This document shows, piece by piece, positions 44,360-54,411 of a stretch of DNA of 64,000 nucleotides. Source of the DNA: Aurantibacillus circumpalustris (lineage in GTDB: Bacteria > Bacteroidota > Bacteroidia > B-17B0 > Aurantibacillaceae). A model generated the notes under the pieces. That model was not told where the DNA came from. It ran no database searches and saw only the letters and a program-made list of their open reading frames with translations. Location of the stretch: assembly GCF_029625215.1 (NCBI RefSeq), contig NZ_CP121197.1, forward strand, positions 2,418,001 to 2,482,000, given 5' to 3'. The stretch's first letter is position 1. Every line of letters begins with the position of its first letter. Made by a program: the position numbers and the translations under genes.

Positions 44360-46342
44360 TTATGCTTGTTTATCATGAAGCGAAGTTCCACCCTGTTTCA
44401 AGATTGTTTGTTTGTTTTCCTTTAAGATTTCAATCGCTGTTTCTGCAATTTTCTTTGGGGAAAAACCACACTCCTCGTATAACTCCACTTGCTCGCCATG
44501 CTCAATAAAATTATCGGGTATACCTAAACGTACCACCCTGGCAGAATAATTCTTGTCAGCCATAAATTCGAGAACAGCACTACCCATTCCTCCAATAATA
44601 CAGCCATCTTCAACGGTAATTATTTTAGTGTACGAAGTAAAAACTTCGTGTAATAATGCCTCATCAATTGGTTTTGCAAAACGCATATCATAATGCGCAG
44701 CATTGATGCCTTGTTCTTTAAGACGTTCTATAGCTTCTGTTACCAAATTACCTGGATGACCCAGTGATAAAATGGCTAATTCTTTTCCATCTTTAATTTT
44801 CCTGCCTTTACCAATTTCAATTTTTTTAAATGGTGTTTTCCAATCAACCATTACACCTTGACCACGAGGATAACGAATGCTAAATGCAGTTTTAACTTCA
44901 TCCAATTGGGCGGTGTACATTAAATTGCGAAGTTCTTCTTCATTCATCGGTGCACTCACAATCATCTTAGGAATACAACGGAAATAAGCAATGTCATAGG
45001 CACCGTGATGTGTCGGACCATCTGCTCCAGCCAAGCCACCGCGATCGAGACAAAAAATAACTTTTAAATTCTGTAAGGCAACATCATGGATTACTTGATC
45101 GTATGCGCGTTGCATAAAGGAAGAATAGATGTTACAAAAAGGTACTAAACCTTGAGATGCTAGTCCGCCACTAAAAGTAACTGCGTGTTGTTCAGCTATA
45201 CCAACGTCGAAAGCCCTGTCTGGCATAGCTTTCATCATAATATTTAATGAACAACCAGAAGGCATTGCAGGAGTTATACCAACGATATTTAAATTTTTTT
45301 CAGCGAGTTCAACAATGGTGTGACCAAAAACATCTTGGTATTTTGGTGGTTGAGGTGTTTTAGGAATTACTTTAATAATTTCACCGGTATCTTTATTAAA
45401 CAAACCTGGTGAGTGCCATACGGTTTCGTTTCCTTCTTCACTAAACTTATATCCTTTTCCTTTTTTTGTAAGAATGTGCAATATTTTTGGTCCCGGTATA
45501 TCTTTTAAATCTGCTAAAACTTTTGTTAACCTCACAACATCATGACCGTCAACAGGACCAAAATATCTAAACTTTAACGACTCAAATAAATTACTTTGTT
45601 TGAGCAAACTTGTTTTTACAGCATTCTCAATTTTAGAAGCGATTTCTTGCGCATTGGGACCAAACTTGCTTATTTTCCCAAGTAGTTCCCACACCTTGTC
45701 CTTTGCTTTGTTGTAGGTATGTGAAGTGGTAATATCTGTTAAGTACTCTTTAAGTGCTCCTACGTTTGGATCAATACTCATACAGTTGTCATTTAAAACA
45801 ACTAAGAGATTTGCGTTTTCAACTCCTGCATGATTTAAGCCTTCAAAAGCAAGTCCAGCAGTCATTGCGCCATCACCAATTACGGCAATGTGCTGTTTAT
45901 CTTTTAAGTTTTTGTACTTGCTGGCTACAGCCATTCCAAGTGCAGCACTGATTGAAGTAGATGAGTGTCCTACACCAAAGGTATCATATTCACTTTCGCT
46001 TCTTTTTGGAAAGCCGCTAAGGCCTTTGTATACACGATTCGTATGAAAATTATCGCGCCTTCCGGTAAGTATCTTGTGCCCATAGGCTTGATGACCAACA
46101 TCCCAAACCAATTGATCGTAAGGAGTATTAAAAATATAATGTAAAGCAACCGTTAACTCAACAACACCAAGTGAAGCACCAAAATGTCCACCTTTAACCG
46201 AAACAAGATCAATAATATATTGGCGAAGTTCTGAGCTGATTTGTTCTAGCTGGTCTTCATTTAACTTTTTTAAATCCGAAGGTGAATTTATTTTTGATAA
46301 CAAATCACCTGGAATAAAACCCGAACCTTTTACAATTTCCAT
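44360..46342 (-). CDS. dxs: 1-deoxy-D-xylulose-5-phosphate synthase
   Basis: I take ATG 46342 (660 residues, MEIVKGSGFIPGDLLSKI) because conserved DXS sequence begins there; the frame opens 17 codons earlier. Thiamine-diphosphate features are present: GHQAYGHKILTGR, IGDGAMTAGLAFEGLNHAG, the transketolase pyrimidine domain with DRGGLAGADGPTHHG and the C-terminal domain VEDGCIIGGMGSAVLEF. It condenses pyruvate with glyceraldehyde 3-phosphate, the entry step of the MEP isoprenoid pathway. No other MEP genes are adjacent. It precedes the SRPBCC gene. Confidence 0.96.
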   Translation of the reverse strand: MEIVKGSGFIPGDLLSKINSPSDLKKLNEDQLEQISSELRQYIIDLVSVKGGHFGASLGVVELTVALHYIFNTPYDQLVWDVGHQAYGHKILTGRRDNFHTNRVYKGLSGFPKRSESEYDTFGVGHSSTSISAALGMAVASKYKNLKDKQHIAVIGDGAMTAGLAFEGLNHAGVENANLLVVLNDNCMSIDPNVGALKEYLTDITTSHTYNKAKDKVWELLGKISKFGPNAQEIASKIENAVKTSLLKQSNLFESLKFRYFGPVDGHDVVRLTKVLADLKDIPGPKILHILTKKGKGYKFSEEGNETVWHSPGLFNKDTGEIIKVIPKTPQPPKYQDVFGHTIVELAEKNLNIVGITPAMPSGCSLNIMMKAMPDRAFDVGIAEQHAVTFSGGLASQGLVPFCNIYSSFMQRAYDQVIHDVALQNLKVIFCLDRGGLAGADGPTHHGAYDIAYFRCIPKMIVSAPMNEEELRNLMYTAQLDEVKTAFSIRYPRGQGVMVDWKTPFKKIEIGKGRKIKDGKELAILSLGHPGNLVTEAIERLKEQGINAAHYDMRFAKPIDEALLHEVFTSYTKIITVEDGCIIGGMGSAVLEFMADKNYSARVVRLGIPDNFIEHGEQVELYEECGFSPKKIAETAIEILKENKQTILKQGGTSLHDKQA

Positions 46343-46492
46343 TAGCACAAAGATAAATTTTTTTAACGCATCATTTTGGTATTTTATTATCAATAAAATC
46401 AGAGTTTATTAACCCTTTAGTATTAATTAACGGTAAAAGAGGTTTCTGCTTCTGTTTACGTTAAACAAGGCTCGCCAACCTCTTTTAAGCAA

Positions 46493-48118
46493 TTATTTTT
46501 TAAGGAGATAACCCTTTTCTAAAATGATGGTTTCTGCCTCACTTATTCCAAGGTCAATGTTTTCAGATACTTCAACGTATCCCTTTTTCTTTACATTTAA
46601 AATATACTTGCCGCCATGCATGGTGAAAAAATATTCACCATTTTCATTCGTTAGAGAAGACCCTATTTCTTTGTTTTGTTCATCTTTTACTATCACTTCT
46701 ACATCTTGAATTCCGTACCCTTCGTTTCCTTCACGAATAGTACCTTTTAAAATACTTAAACCGTTACTTGTTTTCTTTTTACCATCCGGCTCAAGTATTG
46801 CATAATCTTTTAAGTCAATTTTATAAATATCGTTTTCTCCAAATCCTCCTTTACGATTACTCGACACATAAGCAAATTTGGCATCAGCACTGATCGTAAG
46901 TTGACCTTCTTTACCACTACTATTTATAGGATACCCAACATTCACTGGCGAACTCCATTTTCCATTTTCAAATACAGTTTTTAGAACATCGTAACCACCC
47001 ATACTTTTTGGACCGTTGCTACAAAAGAAAAGTGTTTTTCCATCTGGAGCCAAAAACATGCCTGCTTCATCGTAAACGGTATTAATTTCGGGACCAAGAT
47101 TTACGGGTTCTCCCCACTCACTTTTGTTTTTTTTATGTACCATCCAAATGTCGCTGCCGCCATAACTTCCTTTTCGTTCGCTACTAAAAAAATAACGTTT
47201 ACCGTCGGCTGAAATGCAGGCGCCTCCTTCCCAATACGAAGAATTTATAGGTTTACCGAGACTTACGGGAGCTTTCCATTTGTCGTTTAATACCTTGCTT
47301 ACAAAAACACTTCCTCCGCGTTTGGCAGGACTATTCATGTCATTAAAATAAATAAAAATCTGTTTTCCATCTGGAGAGATACTGGTAACAGCATCGTGTG
47401 CCTTTGTGTTTATAGTGTTTCCAATACTTACTGCTTTTGTGAAGTTTCCGGTTGAGTCGAGTGTTGTTGTGTAAATGTTTTCAAAGTACTTACCATCTCC
47501 TTCAACATCGGTAGGATCGTTTGTGGTTTCAGGACGACGTGTGGTGAAAACAATTCTGTTTCCATCGGCCGTAATACAAGGATTTTTATCATCGTATTTA
47601 CTGTTTATTTCCTCGCCAAGATTTGTAATAACAACCGGAACAGGATGTGCCATTAATAGTTTTGCGTTTTCAGACTGGCTCAGATACGTTGCTGCATCTT
47701 CCAGCAGTTCTTTATCATTTAAAGGTAAGGTTTTAAAGAGCTTAAATTCTATGATGGCACTATCAACCTCATCTTCTATCTGGTAAGTTCTTCCTAAATA
47801 AAAATGCGTTTCTGGTTTCACGTCAACATTTATTTCAATAGCTTTTATAAAACTGTTTTTTGCGTTATCTATTTTGCCCAAGTTAAAATAGCAAACCCCT
47901 ACATAATATTTAACAGAAGCATCCGTTTGGTTATTTTTTTCTACTTCACGAAAGGTGTTTAACGCGCTAAGATAATCTCCTGAAAGCATTTTTTGTTTTG
48001 CAGAGAATAGTTTTGCCTCATCGGCAGTATTAGAAAATACATTACCTTTTTTTTCCTTTTGAGAGTATGTTAAAAAGGAGAGACTTAAAAAAAGTGACAG
48101 TAAAACAATTTTCTTCAT
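46493..48118 (-). CDS. PorE-like envelope protein: TPR, WD40-like propeller, CRD
   Basis: The 541-residue exported protein (signal LLSLFLSLSFLTYSQ) has two or three TPR units (about 38-140), then five PD40/WD40-like blades (for example ISPDGKQIFIYF, ISADGKRYFFSSERKGS, LAPDGKTLFFCSNG) to about 430. A carboxypeptidase-regulatory-like domain occupies about 455-535 (GIQDVEVIVKDEQNKEIG). This is the domain order of PorE, a T9SS accessory protein, but the OmpA-type peptidoglycan-binding C-terminus is absent. It may therefore be a paralogue with another anchor or partner. The start is unambiguous; a divergent promoter region lies upstream. Confidence 0.85.
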   Translation of the reverse strand: MKKIVLLSLFLSLSFLTYSQKEKKGNVFSNTADEAKLFSAKQKMLSGDYLSALNTFREVEKNNQTDASVKYYVGVCYFNLGKIDNAKNSFIKAIEINVDVKPETHFYLGRTYQIEDEVDSAIIEFKLFKTLPLNDKELLEDAATYLSQSENAKLLMAHPVPVVITNLGEEINSKYDDKNPCITADGNRIVFTTRRPETTNDPTDVEGDGKYFENIYTTTLDSTGNFTKAVSIGNTINTKAHDAVTSISPDGKQIFIYFNDMNSPAKRGGSVFVSKVLNDKWKAPVSLGKPINSSYWEGGACISADGKRYFFSSERKGSYGGSDIWMVHKKNKSEWGEPVNLGPEINTVYDEAGMFLAPDGKTLFFCSNGPKSMGGYDVLKTVFENGKWSSPVNVGYPINSSGKEGQLTISADAKFAYVSSNRKGGFGENDIYKIDLKDYAILEPDGKKKTSNGLSILKGTIREGNEGYGIQDVEVIVKDEQNKEIGSSLTNENGEYFFTMHGGKYILNVKKKGYVEVSENIDLGISEAETIILEKGYLLKK

Positions 48119-48248
48119 AAAGTATCTGTTTAGAAAACTAAAATACAGGTTATTTTCTGAAAGTAGCCTTATTGTGGAAAAAGTTTTGATTTTTAACAGG
48201 TTTTTCGCTTGTGTTAACGAAGTAGCGTGGTCAACGTAATAATTATGT

Positions 48249-48278
48249 TTTGATGTAAATGAAAATTAACTAAATTTG
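48249..48278 (+). promoter_or_regulatory. Promoter of the CX4CH lipoprotein gene
   Basis: TTTG at 48249-48252 and TAAATTTG at 48271-48278 have 18 bp between TTG and the -7 box. The ATG is 21 bases further. Confidence 0.6.
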
Positions 48279-48299
48279 ACTGAACTACAAAAATAAACT

Positions 48300-48680
48300 A
48301 TGAATAAATCAAAACTTGTTGTTGCTGTTTCTTTCTTATTTTTTGCTTTTCTTATTTTCGTTTCCTGTGATAAAAAAGTAGGCAAACTGCCTGAAGAAAC
48401 ACCCCCTACTGGCATTAATTGTGATGAGGTAACCTACACAAAAGATATCAAATCAATCATTGCAAACAATTGTTCACTTGCTGGATGTCATGATGGAAAC
48501 AACTCTAACCCTCGTTTAGAAACTTACAGTTTATTAAAAGATCGCGCCGATGCTGGAAGAATTAAAGAGCGTGTATTAGACGCGTCACCAACGCGTATGC
48601 CTCCAGTAGAAAGACCAGCTCTTACTTCAGAAGAAAAGGAATTGATTTCTTGTTGGTTAGAAAACGGTAAAAAAGAATAA
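48300..48680 (+). CDS. Cytochrome-c-like lipoprotein with CX4CH motif
   Basis: The 126-residue protein has a lipoprotein signal with lipid Cys23 (FLIFVSC) and a c-type-cytochrome-like domain. The haem site is non-canonical: CSLAGCH (Cys58-X4-Cys63-His64), not CXXCH. The candidate distal ligand is Met in PTRMPPVERP. This pattern occurs in planctomycete and Bacteroidota cytochrome-like domains (DUF/PSCyt type). It would be membrane-anchored in the envelope. Whether haem is bound needs experimental proof; the Cys pair could form a disulfide. It is convergent with der, with 3 bp between. Confidence 0.75.
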   Translation: MNKSKLVVAVSFLFFAFLIFVSCDKKVGKLPEETPPTGINCDEVTYTKDIKSIIANNCSLAGCHDGNNSNPRLETYSLLKDRADAGRIKERVLDASPTRMPPVERPALTSEEKELISCWLENGKKE

Positions 48681-48683
48681 ACC

Positions 48684-49991
48684 TTAGTTTTTCTTTCTCA
48701 TACTCACTACAAGTGGCACACCGCTGAAATCATAGGCTTCACGGATTTTATTTTCAAGAAAGCGTTTATAAGCTTCAGTAACATACTGCGGTAAATTGCA
48801 ATAAAACATAAATAAAGCTTCTGTTTTTAATTGTGTAATGTATTTAATTTTTACATACTTGCCTTTAACCGCTTGCGGCGGAGTACTTTCAATGAGCGGT
48901 AATAAGTAATCGTTCAATTGTCGGGTAGGGATGTGGCGTGTTTTATTCTCGTATACCTTCATGGCTACTTCAACGGCTTTCATAATTCTTTGTTTGTCTT
49001 GAACAGAGATAAATAAAATCGGAATGTCTTTAAACGGTTTTATACGCTCGCGAATTTTTTCTTCATACTCTTTTGCAGTCTTGGTATCTTTTTCAACCAA
49101 ATCCCATTTATTTACAATGATCGCAACTCCTTTTCTATTTTTTTCAATCAAACTAAGAATGCTTAAATCTTGCGCTTCAATTCCTTGTTCCGCATCAATC
49201 ATTAACAAACAAACATCGCTTCTTTCGATGGCATTAATACTTCGCATCACACTGTAAAACTCAAGATCTTCATGAACTTTTGCTTTTCTACGGATTCCCG
49301 CTGTATCAATGAGCCAGAAATCGTGTCCGAATTTTGAATAACGGGTATTAATGGTATCTCTGGTTGTTCCAGCAACTGCTGTTACAATATTTCTTTCTTC
49401 ACCTAATAAGGCATTAGTTAAAGATGATTTTCCAACATTTGGTCGGCCAACAATTGCAATACGTGGAATTTCAATTTCTTCCAACCCTCCTTCTTCTTTT
49501 GGCAGAAGTTCTACAAGTGCATCCAACATATCTCCTGTGCCACTGCCACTAATGGCTGAAATAGGATAAACTGTTCCAAGTCCAAATTGATAAAACTCAG
49601 CAGAATAAGCTGCTTTTTCATGGCTATCTACTTTATTTGCCACTATAATACAAGGCTTTTTACTTTTACGTATAATTTTAGCTACTTCTGTATCAAATTG
49701 TGTAACACCTTCAATAACATCTACAGTAAAAATAAGCGCTGTACTTTCATCAATAGCAATTTGAACTTGTTTGCGAATTTCGCCTTCAAAAATATCATCA
49801 CTTCCCTTAATGTAGCCGCCTGTGTCAATCACACTAAATTCAACACCCTGCCATTCTGCTTTCCCATAGTGACGGTCGCGTGTAACTCCCGCTACTTCAT
49901 CAACAATCGCCTGACGCGTTTCTGTTAAACGATTAAAAAGTGTTGATTTACCCACATTGGGTCTTCCTACTATTGCAACTACATTTGACAT
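48684..49991 (-). CDS. der: Ribosome biogenesis GTPase Der (EngA)
   Basis: The 435-residue protein has two GTPase domains in tandem, each with its P-loop ([17 protein letters not shown] at the start and [19 protein letters not shown] near 180) and switch motifs (DTGG, DTAG), plus NKVD and NKWD. A C-terminal KH-like domain completes the protein. Der acts in maturation of the 50S ribosomal subunit. Length and order are standard. It is divergent from the large T9SS cargo gene, with its own start close to it. Confidence 0.96.
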   Translation of the reverse strand: MSNVVAIVGRPNVGKSTLFNRLTETRQAIVDEVAGVTRDRHYGKAEWQGVEFSVIDTGGYIKGSDDIFEGEIRKQVQIAIDESTALIFTVDVIEGVTQFDTEVAKIIRKSKKPCIIVANKVDSHEKAAYSAEFYQFGLGTVYPISAISGSGTGDMLDALVELLPKEEGGLEEIEIPRIAIVGRPNVGKSSLTNALLGEERNIVTAVAGTTRDTINTRYSKFGHDFWLIDTAGIRRKAKVHEDLEFYSVMRSINAIERSDVCLLMIDAEQGIEAQDLSILSLIEKNRKGVAIIVNKWDLVEKDTKTAKEYEEKIRERIKPFKDIPILFISVQDKQRIMKAVEVAMKVYENKTRHIPTRQLNDYLLPLIESTPPQAVKGKYVKIKYITQLKTEALFMFYCNLPQYVTEAYKRFLENKIREAYDFSGVPLVVSMRKKN

Positions 49992-50029
49992 AAGGGCACA
50001 AAAGTACTAAATTAACGGTGAACCGCATA

Positions 50030-50060
50030 TTGTAAAATAAAGTGAATTAATGTATATTTG
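50030..50060 (+). promoter_or_regulatory. Promoter of the large cargo gene, giving a leaderless mRNA
   Basis: TTG (50030-50032) and TATATTTG (50053-50060) are 20 bp apart, a full consensus match. Only four bases separate the -7 box from ATG 50065, so transcription should begin at or beside the start codon. Confidence 0.65.
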
Positions 50061-50064
50061 ATTA

Positions 50065-53000
50065 ATGACCCGCAAACTGTTACTTATTCTATTTTCTTTT
50101 GGGTGTTTTTGCCTTCATAATGCTCAAAGTAATGCTCATCAGCAGGTAGTAAGCCCCCACGTAAGTCCGGCACTTAGATTCACTGAAAATAAAGGGCAGT
50201 GGGACTCTAAAATCTTATTCAGAGCTCAATTAGACGGTGGCGCTTTATTTCTTGAAAAAACAGGACTCACCTTTTCATTTTACGACAAAAAAAAATACAG
50301 GGACATTCATCATGGTGGTGCCTTAAAAAAGAAGTATGATAATTTGAATATAAATTTCCATGCATACAAAATCAGCTTCGAAAACTGCAATCCCGCTACT
50401 TTTCCTGAGAAGGCGCAACAGGGCTTAGATTATGAGAATTTTTATTACGGAAATGATAAATCGAAATGGCAGAGCGATGTTAAAAATTACCACCAGTTGT
50501 TTTTAAGGAATTTATATCCTGGTATTGATTACGAAATACTCACTGCCGTTAATGGTTTAAAATATAATTTTCATGTCAGTGCTAAATCAGATCCTTCGCT
50601 AATAAAACTACGTTACGAAGGCGTAGATGACATTAAATTAAAGGACGGTAAATTAATTCTAAAACTTTCTGTAAACGAAGTGATTGAGCAAAAGCCTTAT
50701 GCTTACCAACTGATAAATGGTGTTGTAAAAGAAGTGAAATGTGTTTATGGTTTTAAAAGAAGTGTTTTGAGTTTTGATTTTCCGGATGGATATGATAAAA
50801 ATTATGATTTAGTTATTGATCCTGTGTTAGTATTTGCGGCGCAATCAGGCTCAACGGCTGATAATTTTGGAATGTCGGCAACTTATGACAATCAAGGGAG
50901 TTTGTACGCAGGCGGTACCGCATATAGTACCGGATATCCCGCTACTTTAGGTGCCTTTAGCTCAAGTTTTACTGGTGCTGTATTTTATGGAAACACCGAC
51001 GTAGTGGTTACGAAATATAATTCCGCAGGTACTGCGCTGATTTACTCCACTTATTTGGGCGGAAGTCTTGCCGAAACCGTTAACAGCATGATTGTAGATA
51101 ACGCAAACAACCTGTGTATTTACGGAGTAACTGGTAGCTCAAATTTCCCAACAACTTCTGGCGCCTTCGATCAAACGTTTAATGGAGGTTCGTTTGTGAT
51201 GTTTGTTTCTAACGGTACACGTTTTGATAACGGAACGGATATTTTTGTTACAAAGTTTAATGGAAATGGAACGAGTTTATTGGCTTCAACTTTTTTAGGT
51301 GGATCAGCTAATGATGGCTTAAATTATAGCAATCAGTTTAGTTTTTTATATTCTGTACCAGCTGCTCCTCCTGCAACAGGTAATGAAACCGTAACCGAGC
51401 CCGATTATATTAATTTGCAACACAATTATGGAGATCAATGCAGAGGCGAAATTCAGGTAGATTTATTGGGAAATATTTATATTACCAGTTCCACACGCTC
51501 TGCAGACTTTCCTGTTGTAAATGCTTTTGACAACAGTCTCAATGGCATTCAGGACGGAATCATTGCTAAGTTTAATCCGAATTTATCCTCTTTACTTAAC
51601 TCTTCATTTATTGGAGGTAATGGTTTTGACGCTGGTTACGGCTTAATTGTAAAAGATAATTTTGAAGTATATGTAACAGGAGGAACTACTAGCCCCGCAT
51701 CTATAGGCGGCCTACCTTATGTTAATGGTGGTTATCAGCAAAATTATCAAGGTGGTGCGGCAGACGGTTATGTATTGCGTATTAGTCCTTCGGGAAACAC
51801 TGTGCTAAATGGTACTTATTTTGGAACGAGTAGTTACGATCAATCATTTTTTGTTCAGGCGGATAAATATGACAACATATACATTTACGGCCAATCCCTA
51901 GGCGCAATTCCAATCGTGATAGCCTCTAATCAGTCTTCCATTTTTAGCGTCCCGAATACACACCAGTTTATTTCAAGGTTTAATCCAAGTTTAAGTGTTT
52001 TGAATATGTCAACGGTTTTTGGAAACTATACTAATAACACAGATATATCTCCTTGTGCGTTTGCAGTGGATAAATGCAATAATATTTATATCTCGGGTTG
52101 GGGCGGAAGTGTGTTGGGTCAAAACCCACCTCCTTTAGCCAATATGCCGCTTTTAATACCAACACAAGCCACAACCACTGGTTTTGATTTTTATTTTATG
52201 GGATTAGATTCGAATGCAGTTTTGCTAAAATACGGTTCCTATTTTGGTGGAAGCTTTAGCGCAGAACATGTAGATGGCGGCACTTCGCGTTTCGATCCGG
52301 GTGGGCGTATTTACCAATCGGTGTGTGCCGGATGCGGTGGTAATGATGATTTCCCTGTTACGCCTGGAGCTTGGCCGGGTACTCCAGGAAATCCAAACCA
52401 CGCCGCGAACTGCAATAACGGGGTTATTAAACTCGATTTTCAATTACAGTTGGCGATTGCAACCATCAGCACAAATACTTTATCTGGCTGTTCACCGCTA
52501 ACCGTTACACTTACAAATGCTACACCACCAGGAGGTTCTACAGCTACTTATACATGGGATTTGGGAAATGGTAATACGAGTTCTTCTAATGCAAATCCTG
52601 TAGTTACTTATACAGCACCTGGCACCTATACAATTTTATTAACTGTTCAGGATAATTTAACGTGTAACAAAACCGACCGCACAAAAACATACGTCACTGT
52701 GCTTCCAAAGCCAGCAGTGGCTTTTAACGTGAATATTACACCATGCACAAATACAATTTTAGCAACACAAACAACAACTGGTAACTTAAGTGCAAATCCT
52801 TATGCCTGGAATTTTGGAGATGGAAGCCCTATCAGCAATTTAGGCACTGTCACCTATACCTATCCGGGAAACGGAACATATACCATCAGTTTAACTGTGA
52901 CGGATCAAATTGGTTGCACCACGGTTTTAACTAAAACCATTGTAATATTTAATTTTGCTCCTGGTGCAGTTGGCACAACAAGTTTGTGTTACGGATCAAG

Positions 53001-54195
53001 TAAAAATATTACAGCTACTGGTGGAACTAGTTATACATGGGATCCTCCAGGATCATTGGACAACAACTTGATCGCTTCTCCTATAGCTTCACCTCTTTCT
53101 ACAACCATTTATACTGTTCAGATTCTAAACAATTCACCAGGTTATACCTGTGGTAAAACGCTCACTACTCAGGTATTAGTTTTACCCACACCTACGACCG
53201 CATTTAACTATACTTCCAATCCTTGTGGTGGAGATGTGCGTTTCTTTGATAAATCGTATGACGATATTTCACAGTGGCTCTGGACATTGGCACCGGGAAA
53301 AACAAGTACAGTGCAAAACGCCTTTAACTTTTATAAAATCGGAGGAACTTATACAATAAATTTACAAACAACTAATACATTTGGTTGTAAAAGTAGTAAG
53401 GATACAACTGTTACCCTGCCAACTCCGCCGCCGGTTTCTGTGAATGCGGCTACAGCAATTTGTAGAGGAGATTTTGCACAACTAAATGCTACTGGAGGTA
53501 TTTCATATCAGTGGTCGCCTCCTCAAACCTTGGACTTTCCAGCTATGTCAAATCCTATTGCAACGCCAGTAGTGAATACAACTTATTCGGTGGATATAAC
53601 TACAAATGATGTGGTGAATGGTAAGCCATGTAAGTTTCTTCTCTTAGCTCAAGTAGATGTGGATGTTCTTTCATCAGGACTGGTTGGCGCTTATGCAAAC
53701 CCTATTTTAATCACTACGGGAGAAAAGAGTACACTTATTTATACAGGTGATCCAGGTGCATTTGTGAGTTGGTTACCGCCTGGCAGCACTAGTCCCACAT
53801 CGGGCTACACGGTGTTTGCAGCACCTAATCAACCAACAACTTATACCGCCTCGGCCAGACTTGGAGCTTGCGCGGCTGATGCCACCGTGCATGTTGATGC
53901 CTACTCAGAGGGCTGCATTGAAACGGATGCCTTTGTTCCGAATACGTTTACGCCAAATGGTGATGGTGAAAATGATATTTTTCGCGTAAAAGGATTAAAA
54001 GTAGTGGAGGTTTATTTTGCAGTTTACAACCGTTGGGGAGAAAAAGTTTTTGAAACTTACGATTTAAATAATGGCTGGGATGGCAGATACAAAGGCCGAC
54101 CTGCAGATGTAGGCGTGTTTGGCTGGTATCTCAAAGTAAAATGCATTAATGGCTTGGAAACTTTCAAAAAAGGGAACGTCACACTCATTCGATAA
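50065..54195 (+). CDS. Very large T9SS cargo: SBBP-like repeats, PKD domains, type-B sorting domain
   Basis: The 1376-residue secreted protein has a signal peptide (KLLLILFSFGCFCLHNAQ). A DUF7948-like N-terminal region follows (RFTENKGQWDSKILF ... YDLVIDPVLVF, to about 255), then SBBP-type beta-propeller repeats (STYLGGS, YGSYFGGSF). Two or more PKD domains lie at about 810-960 (TYTWDLGNGNTSSSN, PYAWNFGDGSPISN), followed by Ig-like domains. A gliding-motility-associated type-B sorting domain ends it (PNTFTPNGDGENDIF to KKGNVTLIR). It should be exported by T9SS and act at the surface, perhaps as an adhesin. No enzymatic site is visible. Confidence 0.92.
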   Translation: MTRKLLLILFSFGCFCLHNAQSNAHQQVVSPHVSPALRFTENKGQWDSKILFRAQLDGGALFLEKTGLTFSFYDKKKYRDIHHGGALKKKYDNLNINFHAYKISFENCNPATFPEKAQQGLDYENFYYGNDKSKWQSDVKNYHQLFLRNLYPGIDYEILTAVNGLKYNFHVSAKSDPSLIKLRYEGVDDIKLKDGKLILKLSVNEVIEQKPYAYQLINGVVKEVKCVYGFKRSVLSFDFPDGYDKNYDLVIDPVLVFAAQSGSTADNFGMSATYDNQGSLYAGGTAYSTGYPATLGAFSSSFTGAVFYGNTDVVVTKYNSAGTALIYSTYLGGSLAETVNSMIVDNANNLCIYGVTGSSNFPTTSGAFDQTFNGGSFVMFVSNGTRFDNGTDIFVTKFNGNGTSLLASTFLGGSANDGLNYSNQFSFLYSVPAAPPATGNETVTEPDYINLQHNYGDQCRGEIQVDLLGNIYITSSTRSADFPVVNAFDNSLNGIQDGIIAKFNPNLSSLLNSSFIGGNGFDAGYGLIVKDNFEVYVTGGTTSPASIGGLPYVNGGYQQNYQGGAADGYVLRISPSGNTVLNGTYFGTSSYDQSFFVQADKYDNIYIYGQSLGAIPIVIASNQSSIFSVPNTHQFISRFNPSLSVLNMSTVFGNYTNNTDISPCAFAVDKCNNIYISGWGGSVLGQNPPPLANMPLLIPTQATTTGFDFYFMGLDSNAVLLKYGSYFGGSFSAEHVDGGTSRFDPGGRIYQSVCAGCGGNDDFPVTPGAWPGTPGNPNHAANCNNGVIKLDFQLQLAIATISTNTLSGCSPLTVTLTNATPPGGSTATYTWDLGNGNTSSSNANPVVTYTAPGTYTILLTVQDNLTCNKTDRTKTYVTVLPKPAVAFNVNITPCTNTILATQTTTGNLSANPYAWNFGDGSPISNLGTVTYTYPGNGTYTISLTVTDQIGCTTVLTKTIVIFNFAPGAVGTTSLCYGSSKNITATGGTSYTWDPPGSLDNNLIASPIASPLSTTIYTVQILNNSPGYTCGKTLTTQVLVLPTPTTAFNYTSNPCGGDVRFFDKSYDDISQWLWTLAPGKTSTVQNAFNFYKIGGTYTINLQTTNTFGCKSSKDTTVTLPTPPPVSVNAATAICRGDFAQLNATGGISYQWSPPQTLDFPAMSNPIATPVVNTTYSVDITTNDVVNGKPCKFLLLAQVDVDVLSSGLVGAYANPILITTGEKSTLIYTGDPGAFVSWLPPGSTSPTSGYTVFAAPNQPTTYTASARLGACAADATVHVDAYSEGCIETDAFVPNTFTPNGDGENDIFRVKGLKVVEVYFAVYNRWGEKVFETYDLNNGWDGRYKGRPADVGVFGWYLKVKCINGLETFKKGNVTLIR

Positions 54196-54233
54196 ATCTT
54201 TAAAAAATTACACTCTGTAAGAAAAAAAATTAT

Positions 54234-54241
54234 TAAATTTG
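54234..54241 (+). promoter_or_regulatory. -7 promoter element of tRNA-His
   Basis: TAAATTTG matches TAnnTTTG and lies about 80 bases before the tRNA. The transcript would therefore start with a leader of around 70 nt that contains the two-tier hairpin at 54261-54301. Confidence 0.5.
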
Positions 54242-54260
54242 CCAACTCTTTACAGAGGCG

Positions 54261-54301
54261 GTAGCTTAAAAATTGTTCTAATTAAGAACAGAAAAAGCTA
54301 C
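54261..54301 (+). other. Two-tier hairpin in the tRNA-His leader
   Basis: Outer arms GTAGCTT / AAGCTAC and inner arms TGTTCT / AGAACA (loop AATTA) fold into one stem with an internal loop. It lies between the promoter and the tRNA. It may guide processing or act on its own; a terminator function is unlikely because no U-tract follows. Confidence 0.55.
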
Positions 54302-54319
54302 AGAATTCAGTAATAAATG

Positions 54320-54393
54320 GTAGGTATAGCTCAGTTGGTTAGAGCATCGGTTTGTGGTACCGAGGGTCGTGGGTTCGAGTCCCATTACTTACC
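54320..54393 (+). tRNA. tRNA-His (GTG)
   Basis: Four arms fold cleanly. The acceptor stem is GTAGGTA / TACTTAC with one G-U pair, the D arm TAGCTCAGTTGGTTAGAGCA, the anticodon stem TCGGT / ACCGA with loop TTGTGGT (anticodon GTG), and the T arm contains GTTCGAGTC. The base before the acceptor stem is G (54319), and the discriminator is C (54393), the pair that identifies tRNA-His. The 3' CCA is not fully encoded. A terminator hairpin follows. Confidence 0.93.
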
Positions 54394-54411
54394 CAAACAA
54401 AACTAAATTAA

